Assembly: GCF_030848505.1 (NCBI RefSeq) | Contig: NZ_JAVDDU010000002.1 | Location: 186,001-250,000 of the forward strand | Reading direction: 5' to 3' | Length of the DNA: 64,000 nt | From: Marinimicrobium hydrolyticum | GTDB taxonomy: Bacteria; Pseudomonadota; Gammaproteobacteria; Pseudomonadales; Cellvibrionaceae | Part shown: one piece after another, positions 1 to 7,666 of the stretch | Layout of the letters: every line of letters begins with the position of its first letter | Position numbering within the stretch: position 1 is the stretch's first letter | The notes under the pieces: model-generated | Seen by the model: only the letters and a program-made list of their open reading frames with translations | The model's database searches: none | What the model was told of the DNA's origin: nothing | Program-made: the position numbers and the translations under genes

Positions 1-61
1 AGGCACCATGGACCAGGTACAAAACAACCCCAAAGTAGTGGAAGTTTATCTGGGCGAGTAA
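1..61 (+). CDS. urtD: Urea ABC transporter ATP-binding protein UrtD, C-terminal tail (partial)
   Basis: Only the last 19 codons are inside the window, ending in TAA at 59-61. The tail reads KVVEVYLGE, which is the usual end of branched-chain-amino-acid/urea type ATPases of the UrtD/LivG family. UrtE follows directly, so UrtD is the best reading. In the family, UrtD is one of two cytoplasmic ATPases that energise the UrtBC permease for urea uptake. The assignment rests on the short tail plus the neighbour. Confidence 0.7.
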   Translation, partial: GTMDQVQNNPKVVEVYLGE

Positions 62-117
62 TGGCGCCAACGCGCACCGAATGAAAAGTGAAATCGAACG
101 TTGTACTGGAGAGTCCC

Positions 118-813
118 GTGCTCAAGATTGAAAACGTTAACCAATACTACGGCCAGAGCCACATTTTGTGGGACCTGGACTTTGACCTGAAAAGCGGTAC
201 CTGTGGCTGCCTGCTGGGGCGAAACGGTGTGGGTAAAACCACACTGCTCAAATGCATCACCGGTTTGCTGCCGGTGCGCAGCGGCACCATACATCTGGAT
301 GGCAAAGATATTACCCGCGCCTCCACAGAAAACCGCGCTCGAGCCGGAATCGGTTACGTGCCTCAGGGCCGGGAGATTTTCCCGCTGCTTACCGTGGAGG
401 AAAATTTACGCATTTCCCTGGGGGCTCGCTCCGATGGCGCGCGGCGCATTCCGGCACACATTTACGAATTGTTTCCCGTGCTCAAAGACATGCACAGCCG
501 CCGTGGTGGCGACCTCTCCGGCGGCCAGCAACAACAGCTGGCCATTGGCCGCGCCCTGGTGTTGGACCCGAAACTGCTGATCCTCGACGAACCCACCGAA
601 GGGATACAACCCAATATTGTGCGCGACATTGGTGAGGTGATTCGCAAACTGAACAACGAGCTGGGGTTAACCGTACTGTTGGTGGAACAGAAGTTACCTT
701 TCGCCCGTAAAGTGGCCGATGATTTCTTTATTATGGAGCGTGGGCGCATGGTGGCCACGGGTGCCATGACGGACCTAAACGATGATCACATCAAGACTTA
801 CTTGAGCGTTTAA
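118..813 (+). CDS. urtE: Urea ABC transporter ATP-binding subunit UrtE
   Basis: This is the second cytoplasmic ATPase of the high-affinity urea ABC importer, hydrolysing ATP to drive urea uptake through UrtB/UrtC. The sequence shows Walker A GRNGVGKTT, signature LSGGQQQQLAIGRAL, Walker B LLILDEPTEGIQP and an H-loop-like end. The TEGIQP string and the opening NQYYGQSHILWDL are typical of UrtE rather than LivF. I chose GTG at 118 because GGAG lies 6 nt upstream and the length (231 aa) fits the family. An in-frame GTG at 88 gives 241 aa but has no visible ribosome site. It lies downstream of urtD in the same operon; the remaining urt genes must lie left of the window. Confidence 0.88.
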   Translation: MLKIENVNQYYGQSHILWDLDFDLKSGTCGCLLGRNGVGKTTLLKCITGLLPVRSGTIHLDGKDITRASTENRARAGIGYVPQGREIFPLLTVEENLRISLGARSDGARRIPAHIYELFPVLKDMHSRRGGDLSGGQQQQLAIGRALVLDPKLLILDEPTEGIQPNIVRDIGEVIRKLNNELGLTVLLVEQKLPFARKVADDFFIMERGRMVATGAMTDLNDDHIKTYLSV

Positions 814-989
814 CCCAACCACTTTAGGCTTAGCCATTGCCCCGACTCGGTGCCTTCACAGCAAAAACTTTTTAACGGCACCGGGTCTTCCTTCGCGATT
901 ATTCAATAGAATCAATCATTTACGCGCCCCTCCCGCTATGCTACATTGGCAGGCAGTCTAAAATTTTGGCATGCCAAGGTGGGGGAATT

Positions 990-2339
990 ATGGAGCAGAC
1001 TGATAGCGCGCTCATGCGCGATCTCATCCAACACGAAACCTGGAGCGAAGTTGCTACGCATGCCGAGAACATGCATGTGCAGGATATCGCCGCCGCACTG
1101 GACGGCTTGGAGCCCGACGTCGTCGCTCGCGCCTTGGAGGAGCTGCCCAAGGAAAGCTGGCCGGACATCGTTTCCTACCTGAGCCTGAACTGCCAGAACC
1201 TTCTCCTCCAGCAACTGGACGATGAGAGTGGCCGCCTGATCATGAGCGACCTCTCACCGGATGACCGAACCACCCTTTTGGAAGCCCTGCCCGCCGACCA
1301 GGTGGAGCAACTGCTTAAGCTGTTAAGCCCCGGCGAACTCAAACACGCGCTGCAACAGCTCGGCTACCCCGAAGACAGTGCCGGTCGCCTGATGACCACC
1401 GGCTTTATCACCCTGCGCGAATACTGGACTCTGGGTACCGCCATAGCGCACTTGCGCCGGCACCGGGACGATCAGGAAACCATCAACACCCTCTACATTA
1501 CGGATCACAAAGGCCGGCTGCAGGGCACCATCAGTCTGAAACGCCTGGTGCTGGAAGACCCGGATCGCAAAGTGGAGGAGCTAGTCTCCGGCGAGCCCGT
1601 GAGCATTTTTGCGTCCGAAGATCGCACCGAAGCTGTACGCCTAATCCAGCACTACGACATCACCGCCCTACCCGTGGTCGACGCCAATGGCGCGCTACTG
1701 GGTGTGGTCACGGTGGATGACGTCATGGACGTGGCGGAAGAAGAAAACACCGAAGACTTCCACAAAATCGGTGGTATGGGCGCTGTGGGCCTGAGTCTGC
1801 GCGATGCCAGCCCAGCACTGCTGTACCGCAAAAGAATCGGCTGGCTGGTGCTGCTGGTTTTTATGAATTTGTTTGGCGGCGCGAGCATCGCTCACTTCGA
1901 AGCGACTATTGAGGCGGTCATAGCGCTGGTGTTCTTCCTGCCGTTGATCGTCGCCTCCGGCGGTAACGCTGGCGCCCAAGCCGCCACCTTGATGGTGCGC
2001 GCTCTCGCCACCGGCGACGTTCACGCGCGCGACTGGCTGAAACTCTGGGGCAAGGAGCTGAGCGTATCCCTTGCGTTGGGCCTGACCATGGGCGCCGCCA
2101 TCTGGGGCATCGGCCTTTGGCGCGGCGGTTACGATGTGGCCCTGGTGGTCTCGCTGTCCACCTTGTTGGTGGTCGTGATCGGCAGCATGATCGGCATGCT
2201 GTTGCCGTTTGTGCTCAACCGCTTCAACATGGACCCTGCCACGGCCAGTGCGCCTCTGATCACCACCATTGCCGACATTTGTGGAATCCTGATTTATCTG
2301 TCCATCGCCACCGCCATATTGCAAATAGGCGTGATTTAA
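990..2339 (+). CDS. mgtE: Magnesium transporter MgtE
   Basis: A Mg2+ channel/transporter of the inner membrane, 449 aa, which matches the usual MgtE length. The order is MgtE_N superhelical domain (about residues 15-125), a pair of CBS domains (about 130-250, including ITALPVVDANGALLGVVTVDDVMD), a plug helix, and five transmembrane helices. The family pore motif is seen as SGGNAGAQAATLMVRALATG. The cytoplasmic CBS domains sense Mg2+ and close the pore in characterised members. ATG at 990 is preferred over an in-frame TTG at 966 because AGGTGGGGG sits just before it. It appears monocistronic, with two hairpins after the stop. Confidence 0.92.
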   Translation: MEQTDSALMRDLIQHETWSEVATHAENMHVQDIAAALDGLEPDVVARALEELPKESWPDIVSYLSLNCQNLLLQQLDDESGRLIMSDLSPDDRTTLLEALPADQVEQLLKLLSPGELKHALQQLGYPEDSAGRLMTTGFITLREYWTLGTAIAHLRRHRDDQETINTLYITDHKGRLQGTISLKRLVLEDPDRKVEELVSGEPVSIFASEDRTEAVRLIQHYDITALPVVDANGALLGVVTVDDVMDVAEEENTEDFHKIGGMGAVGLSLRDASPALLYRKRIGWLVLLVFMNLFGGASIAHFEATIEAVIALVFFLPLIVASGGNAGAQAATLMVRALATGDVHARDWLKLWGKELSVSLALGLTMGAAIWGIGLWRGGYDVALVVSLSTLLVVVIGSMIGMLLPFVLNRFNMDPATASAPLITTIADICGILIYLSIATAILQIGVI

Positions 2340-2355
2340 CAACTTGCCACTCCGA

Positions 2356-2410
2356 CTGCACCCGCCTACAATGGCGGTGCAGTGGAACTTTGGGCTCGCC
2401 CCAAAGTCCA
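2356..2410 (+). terminator. Two adjacent hairpins after mgtE
   Basis: The first stem pairs 2356-2366 with 2373-2382 (one bulged C). The second pairs TGGaACTTTGGG at 2383-2394 with CCCAAAGTCCA at 2400-2410. There is no long T run, so this may be a bidirectional or weak terminator, or a processing signal before ssrA. Confidence 0.45.
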
Positions 2411-2460
2411 TGTAGAGCCAGGTCCGCACTGGGCCTGAGCACCGGTTACCCCCAGTTTAC

Positions 2461-2817
2461 GGGGGCGATTTGGATTCGACGCCGGTAACAAAACTCAAGG
2501 TGCATGTCGTGATGGCAGCGAATCACGTTAATCCAAAGCTGTAACTTTATAGTTGCCAACGACGACAACTACGCTCTAGCAGCTTAAGACCTGCTAGCGG
2601 TCAATAGCAAGGTGCCAGTACCGCGTTATTGACTGTCATATAGAACTGGATCGCGGTGAAGCCTGCCTGGGGTGGATCCGTTAAAACTCTATCAGGATCG
2701 CGACTTACGTCCTGCCCGTTGGGCTGTAAGTTGCTAAATTAATTAACGGAAACTAAGCATGTAGAGCCGCGAGCGGAGTACTGGCGGACGGGGGTTCAAC
2801 TCCCCCCGCCTCCACCA
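2461..2817 (+). ncRNA. ssrA: Transfer-messenger RNA (tmRNA)
   Basis: One-piece tmRNA of about 357 nt that rescues stalled ribosomes and tags the nascent chain for proteolysis. The 5' end GGGGGCGATTTGGATTCGACG is the hallmark start. The 3' end has a T-arm-like GGGGTTCAACTCCCC and CGCCTCCACCA, and the 5' GGGGGCG pairs with CGCCTCC to form the acceptor stem. The tag reading frame at 2555-2587 encodes ANDDNYALAA and a TAA stop. The genomically encoded CCA end at 2815-2817 is a classic integration target, and copies of this 3' end recur downstream. Confidence 0.97.
2555..2587 (+). other. tmRNA proteolysis-tag reading frame
   Basis: Ten codons from GCC encode ANDDNYALAA followed by TAA. The C-terminal ALAA is the degron recognised by ClpXP-type proteases in this family. 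The same tag occurs in pseudomonads and relatives, which supports a gammaproteobacterial origin. Confidence 0.95.
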
Positions 2818-2835
2818 AACAACGAAGGCCACCCA
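2800..2835 (+). repeat. tmRNA 3' end plus downstream sequence, master copy of a dispersed repeat
   Basis: The 19-mer CTCCCCCCGCCTCCACCAA (2800-2818) recurs exactly at 2971-2989. The 25 bases 2811-2835, starting TCCACCAAACAACGAAG, recur exactly at 3110-3134. The first 17 of them recur at 5216-5232, and a diverged copy starts at 4809. This is the pattern left by repeated site-specific insertion at a tmRNA 3' end, as att-site scars. Confidence 0.8.
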
Positions 2836-2852
2836 CACGGGTGGCCTTTTTT
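2827..2852 (+). terminator. Rho-independent terminator of ssrA
   Basis: GGCCACCC (2827-2834) pairs with GGGTGGCC (2839-2846) around a 4-nt loop and is followed by TTTTTT. It starts 9 nt after the tmRNA CCA end. Confidence 0.9.
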
Positions 2853-2970
2853 GTTTGTGGTGGCAAGTAGAGAGTGTCCCCCGTAGCGGGGTTCAGCCGG
2901 AGCTTGCGCAGCAAGCGGAGACAACGCCCGAATGGGCGGCCCGCAGGGCGAGCCTCGAAGAGGCGAGTAG

Positions 2971-2989
2971 CTCCCCCCGCCTCCACCAA
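2971..2989 (+). repeat. Second copy of the tmRNA 3' end (att-like)
   Basis: Exact 19-base copy of 2800-2818, preceded by unrelated GC-rich hairpin sequence (2880-2970) instead of a tmRNA body. This is what the far end of an element inserted at ssrA, or a remnant of one, would leave. Confidence 0.7.
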
Positions 2990-2996
2990 TAAACAA

Positions 2997-3026
2997 CCCT
3001 CAGATCGCAAGATCTGGGGGTTTTTT
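2997..3026 (+). terminator. Strong terminator hairpin after the second tmRNA-end copy
   Basis: CCCTCAGATC (2997-3006) pairs with GATCTGGGGG (3011-3020) around GCAA, with one G-U pair, followed by TTTTTT. No gene is seen directly before it, so it probably came along with lost or displaced sequence. Confidence 0.75.
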
Positions 3027-3063
3027 ATTGGTCGAACGCACCCCGCCTCGGCAAGCGCTCCCT

Positions 3064-3126
3064 GCGTTGCTGGAGCGCCAGCCCGGCCCCTCCTGCATCC
3101 ATGCAGTCGTCCACCAAACAACGAAG
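3064..3126 (+). repeat. Left copy of a ~60-bp direct repeat flanking the AbiE module
   Basis: From GCGTTGCTGGAGCGCCAGCC to the ACGAAG end, this matches 5175-5232 with a few substitutions and one 5-base length difference. The repeat carries a small hairpin (GCTGG/CCAGC) and ends in the tmRNA-derived TCCACCAAACAACGAAG. Confidence 0.75.
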
Positions 3127-3156
3127 GCCACCCAAACGGGGGCCTTCGTTGTTTGG
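3114..3156. repeat. Perfect 16-bp inverted repeat made of two opposed tmRNA-flank copies
   Basis: CCAAACAACGAAGGCC (3114-3129) is repeated in inverted orientation as GGCCTTCGTTGTTTGG (3141-3156) around an 11-nt loop. It looks like two copies of the ssrA downstream sequence meeting head to head. It could act as a bidirectional terminator, although no T run follows. Confidence 0.7.
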
Positions 3157-3240
3157 AGGCAGTAAAGAGTGTCCCCCGTTAGCCACTCCGCCAGTGCCCC
3201 TCGCCCCTTGACGCAACCCCCAACACCAGACATAGTATTA

Positions 3241-3258
3241 CCACTTATTAACAAGTGG
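3241..3258. promoter_or_regulatory. Candidate AbiEi operator
   Basis: CCACTTATTAACAAGTGG is palindromic at 16 of 18 positions and ends 7 nt before the abiEi start codon. AbiEi-type antitoxins are known to repress their own promoter through inverted repeats. The position over the ribosome-site region fits autoregulation. Inference only. Confidence 0.45.
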
Positions 3259-3265
3259 CAACTTT

Positions 3266-3871
3266 ATGTCTGACACAGGCAGCCCAAGCCCCGAGGCGGT
3301 ATTTCGCGCCCACGGCGGGCAGATGCGCATGAGTGAGGCGCTGGCGGCGGGCCTGAACCGCTACCAGCTCTACCGCCTGCGCGATGCTGGGGTGATTGAG
3401 CCCATTAGCCGGGGGTTGTACCGCTTGACCGAGCTGCCCCCCATCGACCAGCCGGATTTGGTGGCCGTGGCCAGCCGCTACCCCAAGGCAGTACTGTGCC
3501 TGGTTTCGGCACTCGCCTGGCATGGCATTACCACCCAAATTCCCCAACGGGTCCACCTGGCGGTCAGCCGCCGCGACCGCCTGCCCGATCTGGACTACCC
3601 GCCGGTACAGGGTTATCGCTTTGCCGAGGCGGCCTTCGAGGCAGGTATTACCACGGTGAGCGTGGATAGCACGCCCCTACGGGTGTACAACCCGGAGAAA
3701 ACCCTGGCCGACTGTTTCAAGTTTCGGCACAAAATCGGGCAGGACGTGGCCCTGGAGGCCCTTCAACTGTATAAGACCCGCTGCAAGATCAAGCCTGCCG
3801 ATATACTGCATTACGCAGCAATCTGCCGAGTGGAAAATGTCATGCGTCCCTACCTGGAGGCGGGACTGTAA
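3266..3871 (+). CDS. abiEi: AbiEi-type antitoxin (type IV toxin-antitoxin / abortive infection)
   Basis: 201 aa. The N-terminus (about residues 10-55) is a winged-helix segment with the family pattern MRMSEALAAGLNRYQLYRL then DAGVIEPISRGLYRLTELP. It is followed by the AbiEi C-terminal domain containing YPKAVLCLVSALAWHGIT and the conserved YNPEKTLADCFKFR. In the family, AbiEi is a DNA-binding autorepressor that counteracts the AbiEii nucleotidyltransferase, without tight protein-protein neutralisation. abiEii starts 25 nt downstream with a good ribosome site, the standard antitoxin-first order. The module is enclosed by direct repeats derived from the ssrA end, which points to horizontal acquisition. 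Confidence 0.85.
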   Translation: MSDTGSPSPEAVFRAHGGQMRMSEALAAGLNRYQLYRLRDAGVIEPISRGLYRLTELPPIDQPDLVAVASRYPKAVLCLVSALAWHGITTQIPQRVHLAVSRRDRLPDLDYPPVQGYRFAEAAFEAGITTVSVDSTPLRVYNPEKTLADCFKFRHKIGQDVALEALQLYKTRCKIKPADILHYAAICRVENVMRPYLEAGL

Positions 3872-3896
3872 AGCACCTAAACAGGGAAGTACCACT

Positions 3897-4796
3897 ATGA
3901 GCAAAAACAAAACCAATATCGCCGCCTCCATTCGACAGCGCCTGTTAAACCAAGCCCGGCAACAAAAGCGGCCCTTTAACGAGCTGCTGCAATACTACGC
4001 CATGGAGCGGTTTCTATACCGCCTGAGCCAATCCATCCACAATGAACGTTTTGTTCTTAAAGGGGCGCTAATGCTGCGTGTGTGGCAAGCCCCCGAGGCG
4101 CGGCCCACGATGGATATCGATATGCTGGGCAGAACCGCGAATCAGCCAGACGCTATCGCCGCGCAAATTGCCGAGATCACTCACACCCCGGTGGCGGACG
4201 ACGGCATGGAGTACGATGCAACCCAACTGCGCACAGAGGTCATCACTGAGGAAGCTGACTACCAAGGCCTACGCATCCGCCTGGAAGCCAAGCTCAGCGG
4301 CGCCCGCATCCCACTGCAACTGGACATCGGCTTTGGCGATGCTCTGGTGCCCGACGCCTGCCTCGAGCATTTCCCCACCCTGCTGGATTTCCCCGCCCCC
4401 TACTTACTCTGCTATAGCCGCGAAAGCGCCATTGCGGAAAAGTTTGAGGCCATGGTCAAGTTAGGTGGCCTGAACAGCCGCATGAAAGACTTTTACGATA
4501 TCTGGCTGCTGGCCCGGCGGTTTGACTTCAATGCCGCCATTCTGGGTGAGGCAATTCACCAGACCTTCCTGCACCGGGGCACAGACCGACCTAGCGTCCT
4601 ACCCTTTGAAGGAAGGTTCGTAGTCGATAAACAGTCACAGTGGAATGCGTTTCACCGGCGTCTGGACTCCCCAGGCGTCCCAGAGAACTTGGCTGAGGTA
4701 TGCTCTGCATTGGCGGAGTTTCTCGGTGTCTTTTTAGCGCCGGGCACGATAAGTAATTACTACTGGCGCGCCCCGGGCCCATGGAGACATCGGTAG
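3897..4796 (+). CDS. abiEii: AbiEii-type nucleotidyltransferase toxin
   Basis: 299 aa, of the DUF1814/AbiEii nucleotidyltransferase family. Visible motifs are KGALMLRVW (about residues 50-58), RPTMDIDMLG with the catalytic acidic pair (about 66-75), ESAIAEKFEAMV, and the diagnostic RMKDFYDIWLLAR (about 197-209). The tail WRAPGPWR matches the family's usual end, so the gene seems complete. AbiEii homologues transfer nucleotides to tRNA or similar RNA and cause growth arrest on phage attack. ATG at 3897 is chosen because AGGGAAG lies 7 nt upstream; longer in-frame starts overlap abiEi. A weak hairpin at 4822-4845 follows the stop. Confidence 0.85.
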   Translation: MSKNKTNIAASIRQRLLNQARQQKRPFNELLQYYAMERFLYRLSQSIHNERFVLKGALMLRVWQAPEARPTMDIDMLGRTANQPDAIAAQIAEITHTPVADDGMEYDATQLRTEVITEEADYQGLRIRLEAKLSGARIPLQLDIGFGDALVPDACLEHFPTLLDFPAPYLLCYSRESAIAEKFEAMVKLGGLNSRMKDFYDIWLLARRFDFNAAILGEAIHQTFLHRGTDRPSVLPFEGRFVVDKQSQWNAFHRRLDSPGVPENLAEVCSALAEFLGVFLAPGTISNYYWRAPGPWRHR

Positions 4797-4808
4797 CATG
4801 GCGAACTT

Positions 4809-4846
4809 ACCAATCAACGAAGGCCACTCAAATGGGTGGCCTTTTA
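4809..4846 (+). repeat. Diverged copy of the ssrA downstream sequence with terminator hairpin
   Basis: ACCAATCAACGAAGGCCAC at 4809-4827 resembles 2814-2832. GGCCAC (4822-4827) pairs with GTGGCC (4836-4841), followed by TTTT. It sits just after abiEii and could end that transcript. Confidence 0.6.
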
Positions 4847-5036
4847 AATGGCTTCTTCGGCAGCGGTTTGGTGGATTTGGTCTGTCAATATCACCGCAGA
4901 AGCGGACACCTGGAATGTGCCCACCTTGAGCTTGGTGAAGCACCTTGCCGCAGGCGAAGATCCCGAACGCATAATCGAGTGGCCGGAAATGCGCTACATG
5001 CCTGAGCAGCCAGAGCGACAGCGCCAGTCAACGCAC
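4847..5036. other. Unassigned stretch between abiEii and the ketoacyl-synthase remnant
   Basis: Open in one plus frame, but with no recognisable motif and no ribosome site. I see no gene. It may be decayed coding sequence carried with the adjacent remnant. Confidence 0.5.
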
Positions 5037-5165
5037 TTATATCTTGCTAACAATCAGGGCGGCGTTTACACCGCCAAAACCGAAACCGTTGCACAGGGCG
5101 TGCTGGACCTTGTGCGACCGGGCGACCTTGGGAACCAGGTCGGCCATAGCGTCGTCGACGTTCTC
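5037..5165 (-). pseudogene. C-terminal fragment of a beta-ketoacyl-ACP synthase
   Basis: Reading leftward on the minus strand, 42 codons end in TAA and give LENVDDAMADLVPKVA and then NGFGFGGVNAALIV. This is the invariant C-terminal glycine-rich strand region of FabF/FabB-type condensing enzymes (usual form NSFGFGGTNA). Nothing upstream of residue L encodes the rest. The homology stops about 10 bp before the direct repeat that begins at 5175, so the gene was cut at the repeat boundary. It is not functional as it stands. Confidence 0.7.
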
Positions 5166-5174
5166 CAGGCTCCC

Positions 5175-5232
5175 GCGTTGCTGGAACGCCAGCCCCTCCT
5201 GAATCCATGCAGTCGTCCACCAAACAACGAAG
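5175..5232 (+). repeat. Right copy of the ~60-bp direct repeat flanking the AbiE module
   Basis: Matches 3064-3126 apart from a few substitutions and a 5-base deletion. It contains GCTGGAACGCCAGC and ends TCCACCAAACAACGAAG. Together the two copies bracket abiEi, abiEii and the synthase remnant. Confidence 0.75.
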
Positions 5233-5259
5233 CCCACCAACACGAGTGGCCTTTTTTTT
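5232..5259 (+). terminator. Degenerate copy of the ssrA terminator
   Basis: GCCCAC (5232-5237) faces GTGGCC (5246-5251) with one mismatch and is followed by eight T. It descends from the same sequence as the terminator at 2827-2852. Confidence 0.55.
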
Positions 5260-5395
5260 GTTGCGGTGCCTAGTAGACGTGATCCACCTCCCCTTCCCCC
5301 ACGTATAAATTACTGTTTTACGCCCTTTTATCCCTTTACGGACTAAATAAACTTATTATTTATTCCTTTTAGTTACCAAAAAGTAGAATTCTCAC

Positions 5396-6982
5396 ATGCG
5401 CAACAACCAACCTGTCACCCAGCGGGAGGCTCAGTACCCCGACAACTGGCACCTAATCACCACCACCGATCTCAGCAGCCGGATCACCGCCGTAAATCAG
5501 GATTTCCTTGAGGTTGCGGGTTACACCGAAGATGAGCTGCTCGGGGAGCCCCACAACATTATTCGGCATCCGGACATGCCGCCAGGTGCTTTTGAAGACC
5601 TGTGGAAGTCCGTCAAGGCGGGGCAATCCTGGAAAGGCTTGGTCAAGAACCGCTGTAAAAACGGCGACTACTATTGGGTGGACGCCTTCGTTACCCCGAT
5701 TCAGCAGAACGGCAAAGTCGTCGAGTATCAATCGGTACGCACCCGCCCCACCCCTGAACAGATTGCCCGCGCGGAGCGTGTCTACAAAACTTGGAAACAA
5801 GGCGATCTACCGCGAAAGTATCAGGCTGTGGCTCCGTCCACCCACGCCCGGGCCGTTTGGTGTTGGGCCGCGATCATTATTGTCTTTTCCGTGCTCGGTG
5901 GCACCTTAGGGCGTTGGGACTGGGCACTGACCGGCGCCGCTCTGGCGACAGTTCTTTTCGGTCTCTTTTTCCTCGGAACACGCTCGGTGGCTAAACAAAT
6001 CGAAGCGGTGCGCAATGTCTCCCACCCCGTGACGGCGTACATCTACACCGGGCGAAGAGACGATGCGGCGTGGCTCATGTTTGACCGGCTCAAGAGAGAT
6101 TCTACCGTTCGCGCCATCTCCGCGCGTATGCACTCCAATGTGGGTGAGCTTGAGGCCCGTAAAGTGCGCACCGTTAATTGGGTGGCCAGCTCTGTGACAA
6201 CCATTCGCAGCCAGCAGGCGGAAGTACGCAACATCTCCAACGCCTTTGAAGAACTAAGCCAGAGCGTTTCGCGAGTCGCTGAATTAACAACGGTTACCCA
6301 CGACGCCACTCGCACGGCCAAATCCTCTGCCACGGACAGCAAAAGCAAAATGCAGCACATGGCTTCAGCCATGAGCGACCTCTCCGCTCGTCTTCAGGAG
6401 GCGGAAGTCGGGGTTTTGGATCTGTCCTCCAAGAGCGGAGCGATTTCCATGGTGCTGGATGTTATTTCTGATATTGCGGAGCAAACAAACCTCTTGGCTC
6501 TCAACGCGGCCATTGAAGCGGCCCGCGCAGGAGACGCCGGCCGTGGCTTCGCGGTAGTGGCGGATGAGGTACGGGCGCTAGCGAGCAGAACACATACCTC
6601 GACGGAGGAAATCGCCGCGATTATCCGTACCTTGCAGGACGTGACTCAACAAGTGGTAACCACCATCAAAAACGGTGCCCAAGCCTCAGAAAACACCCTC
6701 GGCATTACCGAAGAGGCCCGCCACAGCATCGATCTCACACTGAAGGATATTGATGTTATCGCCCACCACTCTGAAGAAGTAGCGAGTGCTACCGAACAGC
6801 AAACTATGCTCAGCCGTAGCGCAAGCATGCAGTCGCAAAACTTGTTGGCGCTGGGCGATCAGTCAGTAGAGAACAGTGAAAGTGCACTTGAGGAGTCGGA
6901 GAACCTGGCCGGCACGGTAGATCAGGCCTATCTGCTGGCCAGCCATTTCCTGTCAATGATGAGTGGCGGCCTTCGTCGTTGA
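5396..6982 (+). CDS. PAS-containing methyl-accepting chemotaxis protein (Aer-like)
   Basis: 528 aa, an inner-membrane energy/redox taxis receptor by family. An N-terminal PAS domain (about residues 20-125) carries the Aer-type strings [18 protein letters not shown] and [16 protein letters not shown]. Two hydrophobic segments follow (about 150-200), then the cytoplasmic signalling coiled coil. The tip is [20 protein letters not shown], next to [19 protein letters not shown] (about 360-400). In Aer the PAS domain binds FAD and reports electron-transport status to CheA/CheW; FAD binding is not proven here. No che gene is nearby. The 120 bp before the start are AT-rich without a clear sigma-70 or sigma-28 promoter. 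Confidence 0.88.
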   Translation: MRNNQPVTQREAQYPDNWHLITTTDLSSRITAVNQDFLEVAGYTEDELLGEPHNIIRHPDMPPGAFEDLWKSVKAGQSWKGLVKNRCKNGDYYWVDAFVTPIQQNGKVVEYQSVRTRPTPEQIARAERVYKTWKQGDLPRKYQAVAPSTHARAVWCWAAIIIVFSVLGGTLGRWDWALTGAALATVLFGLFFLGTRSVAKQIEAVRNVSHPVTAYIYTGRRDDAAWLMFDRLKRDSTVRAISARMHSNVGELEARKVRTVNWVASSVTTIRSQQAEVRNISNAFEELSQSVSRVAELTTVTHDATRTAKSSATDSKSKMQHMASAMSDLSARLQEAEVGVLDLSSKSGAISMVLDVISDIAEQTNLLALNAAIEAARAGDAGRGFAVVADEVRALASRTHTSTEEIAAIIRTLQDVTQQVVTTIKNGAQASENTLGITEEARHSIDLTLKDIDVIAHHSEEVASATEQQTMLSRSASMQSQNLLALGDQSVENSESALEESENLAGTVDQAYLLASHFLSMMSGGLRR

Positions 6983-7088
6983 AATATCAAGCCACTTAAG
7001 CGACCAATTTCGATGAGGATGGTAATTTGTCCTAATCTGCGGCAATCTACACCGATCTTAAGCTACCTCTGGTGGGAGCGCGCAACTT

Positions 7089-7487
7089 ATGGCTAAAATA
7101 TTTTTATTGGTTTACTTTCTTTTTATTGGCGCCACAGCGGCGGCAAATGACCTTGCGGGAGTCTGGGAACTCGTTTCCGGGGAATACATCGATGGGGAGG
7201 GAGAGCTTTTGGATTACGAAGCGCTTGAACTTCAATCGTTGAAAATGATTTCCAACTCTCATTTTAGCTTTACGTCCATGAAGGGCAATGAGTTCTGGGC
7301 CTCTGGCACCGGTACTTATGAAATCGTCAACGGCAAGTACATCGAGACTTTGCAATACAACTCATTCGATGAAGCGCCTGGGACCACATTCACCTTTGAC
7401 ACAAAAGTCGAAGACGAATACTGGTATAACTCACGCTGGGAAGGTGACGTTCGGGTAGAGTACGAGGTTTGGCGTAGGCTCGAGTAG
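7089..7487 (+). CDS. Small secreted lipocalin-like protein
   Basis: 132 aa. Residues 1-19 form a signal peptide (hydrophobic core LLVYFLFIGATAAA), so the mature protein is exported. The mature part begins LAGVWELVSGEY and contains ISNSHFSFTSM and GTYEIVNGKYIETL, the pattern of small beta-barrel lipocalin-like or DUF4488-like proteins. No cysteine lipobox is seen. GGGAG lies 8-12 nt before the ATG. It is monocistronic between the chemoreceptor and a convergent cyclic-di-GMP gene. Ligand and role are unknown. Confidence 0.65.
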   Translation: MAKIFLLVYFLFIGATAAANDLAGVWELVSGEYIDGEGELLDYEALELQSLKMISNSHFSFTSMKGNEFWASGTGTYEIVNGKYIETLQYNSFDEAPGTTFTFDTKVEDEYWYNSRWEGDVRVEYEVWRRLE

Positions 7488-7666
7488 GGAGCTCTCTCAT
7501 CCTAGCTAAGCTTGCGGCCCGGAGGCAGACCTGCGACCAACCGACCGAGCGTTTTTCTCGATTTTATTGATCAAGAACTCAGCGCTTTGGACTAGTGTTG
7601 CACAACTACCTCCTCTGCTCCAATGGCTAATCTTTGTAGTAAAACCAGACGGGCTTTTTCTGTTTC

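Noticed and set aside
846-890. Inverted repeat CGGTGCC/GGCACCG after urtE as terminator
   Set aside because: The loop is about 20 nt and no T run follows; it is too weak to call.
2860-2989. Possible second tmRNA or tRNA gene ending in the duplicated CCACCA
   Set aside because: Only the last 19 bases match; no T-arm, no acceptor 5' partner and no tag frame precede them.
2753-3254. Several overlapping ORFs on both strands after ssrA
   Set aside because: They are low-complexity readings of the tmRNA-derived repeats and terminators; none has a ribosome site or motif.
2800-5259. CRISPR array
   Set aside because: Repeats are irregularly spaced, some are inverted, they carry terminators, and no cas gene is present.
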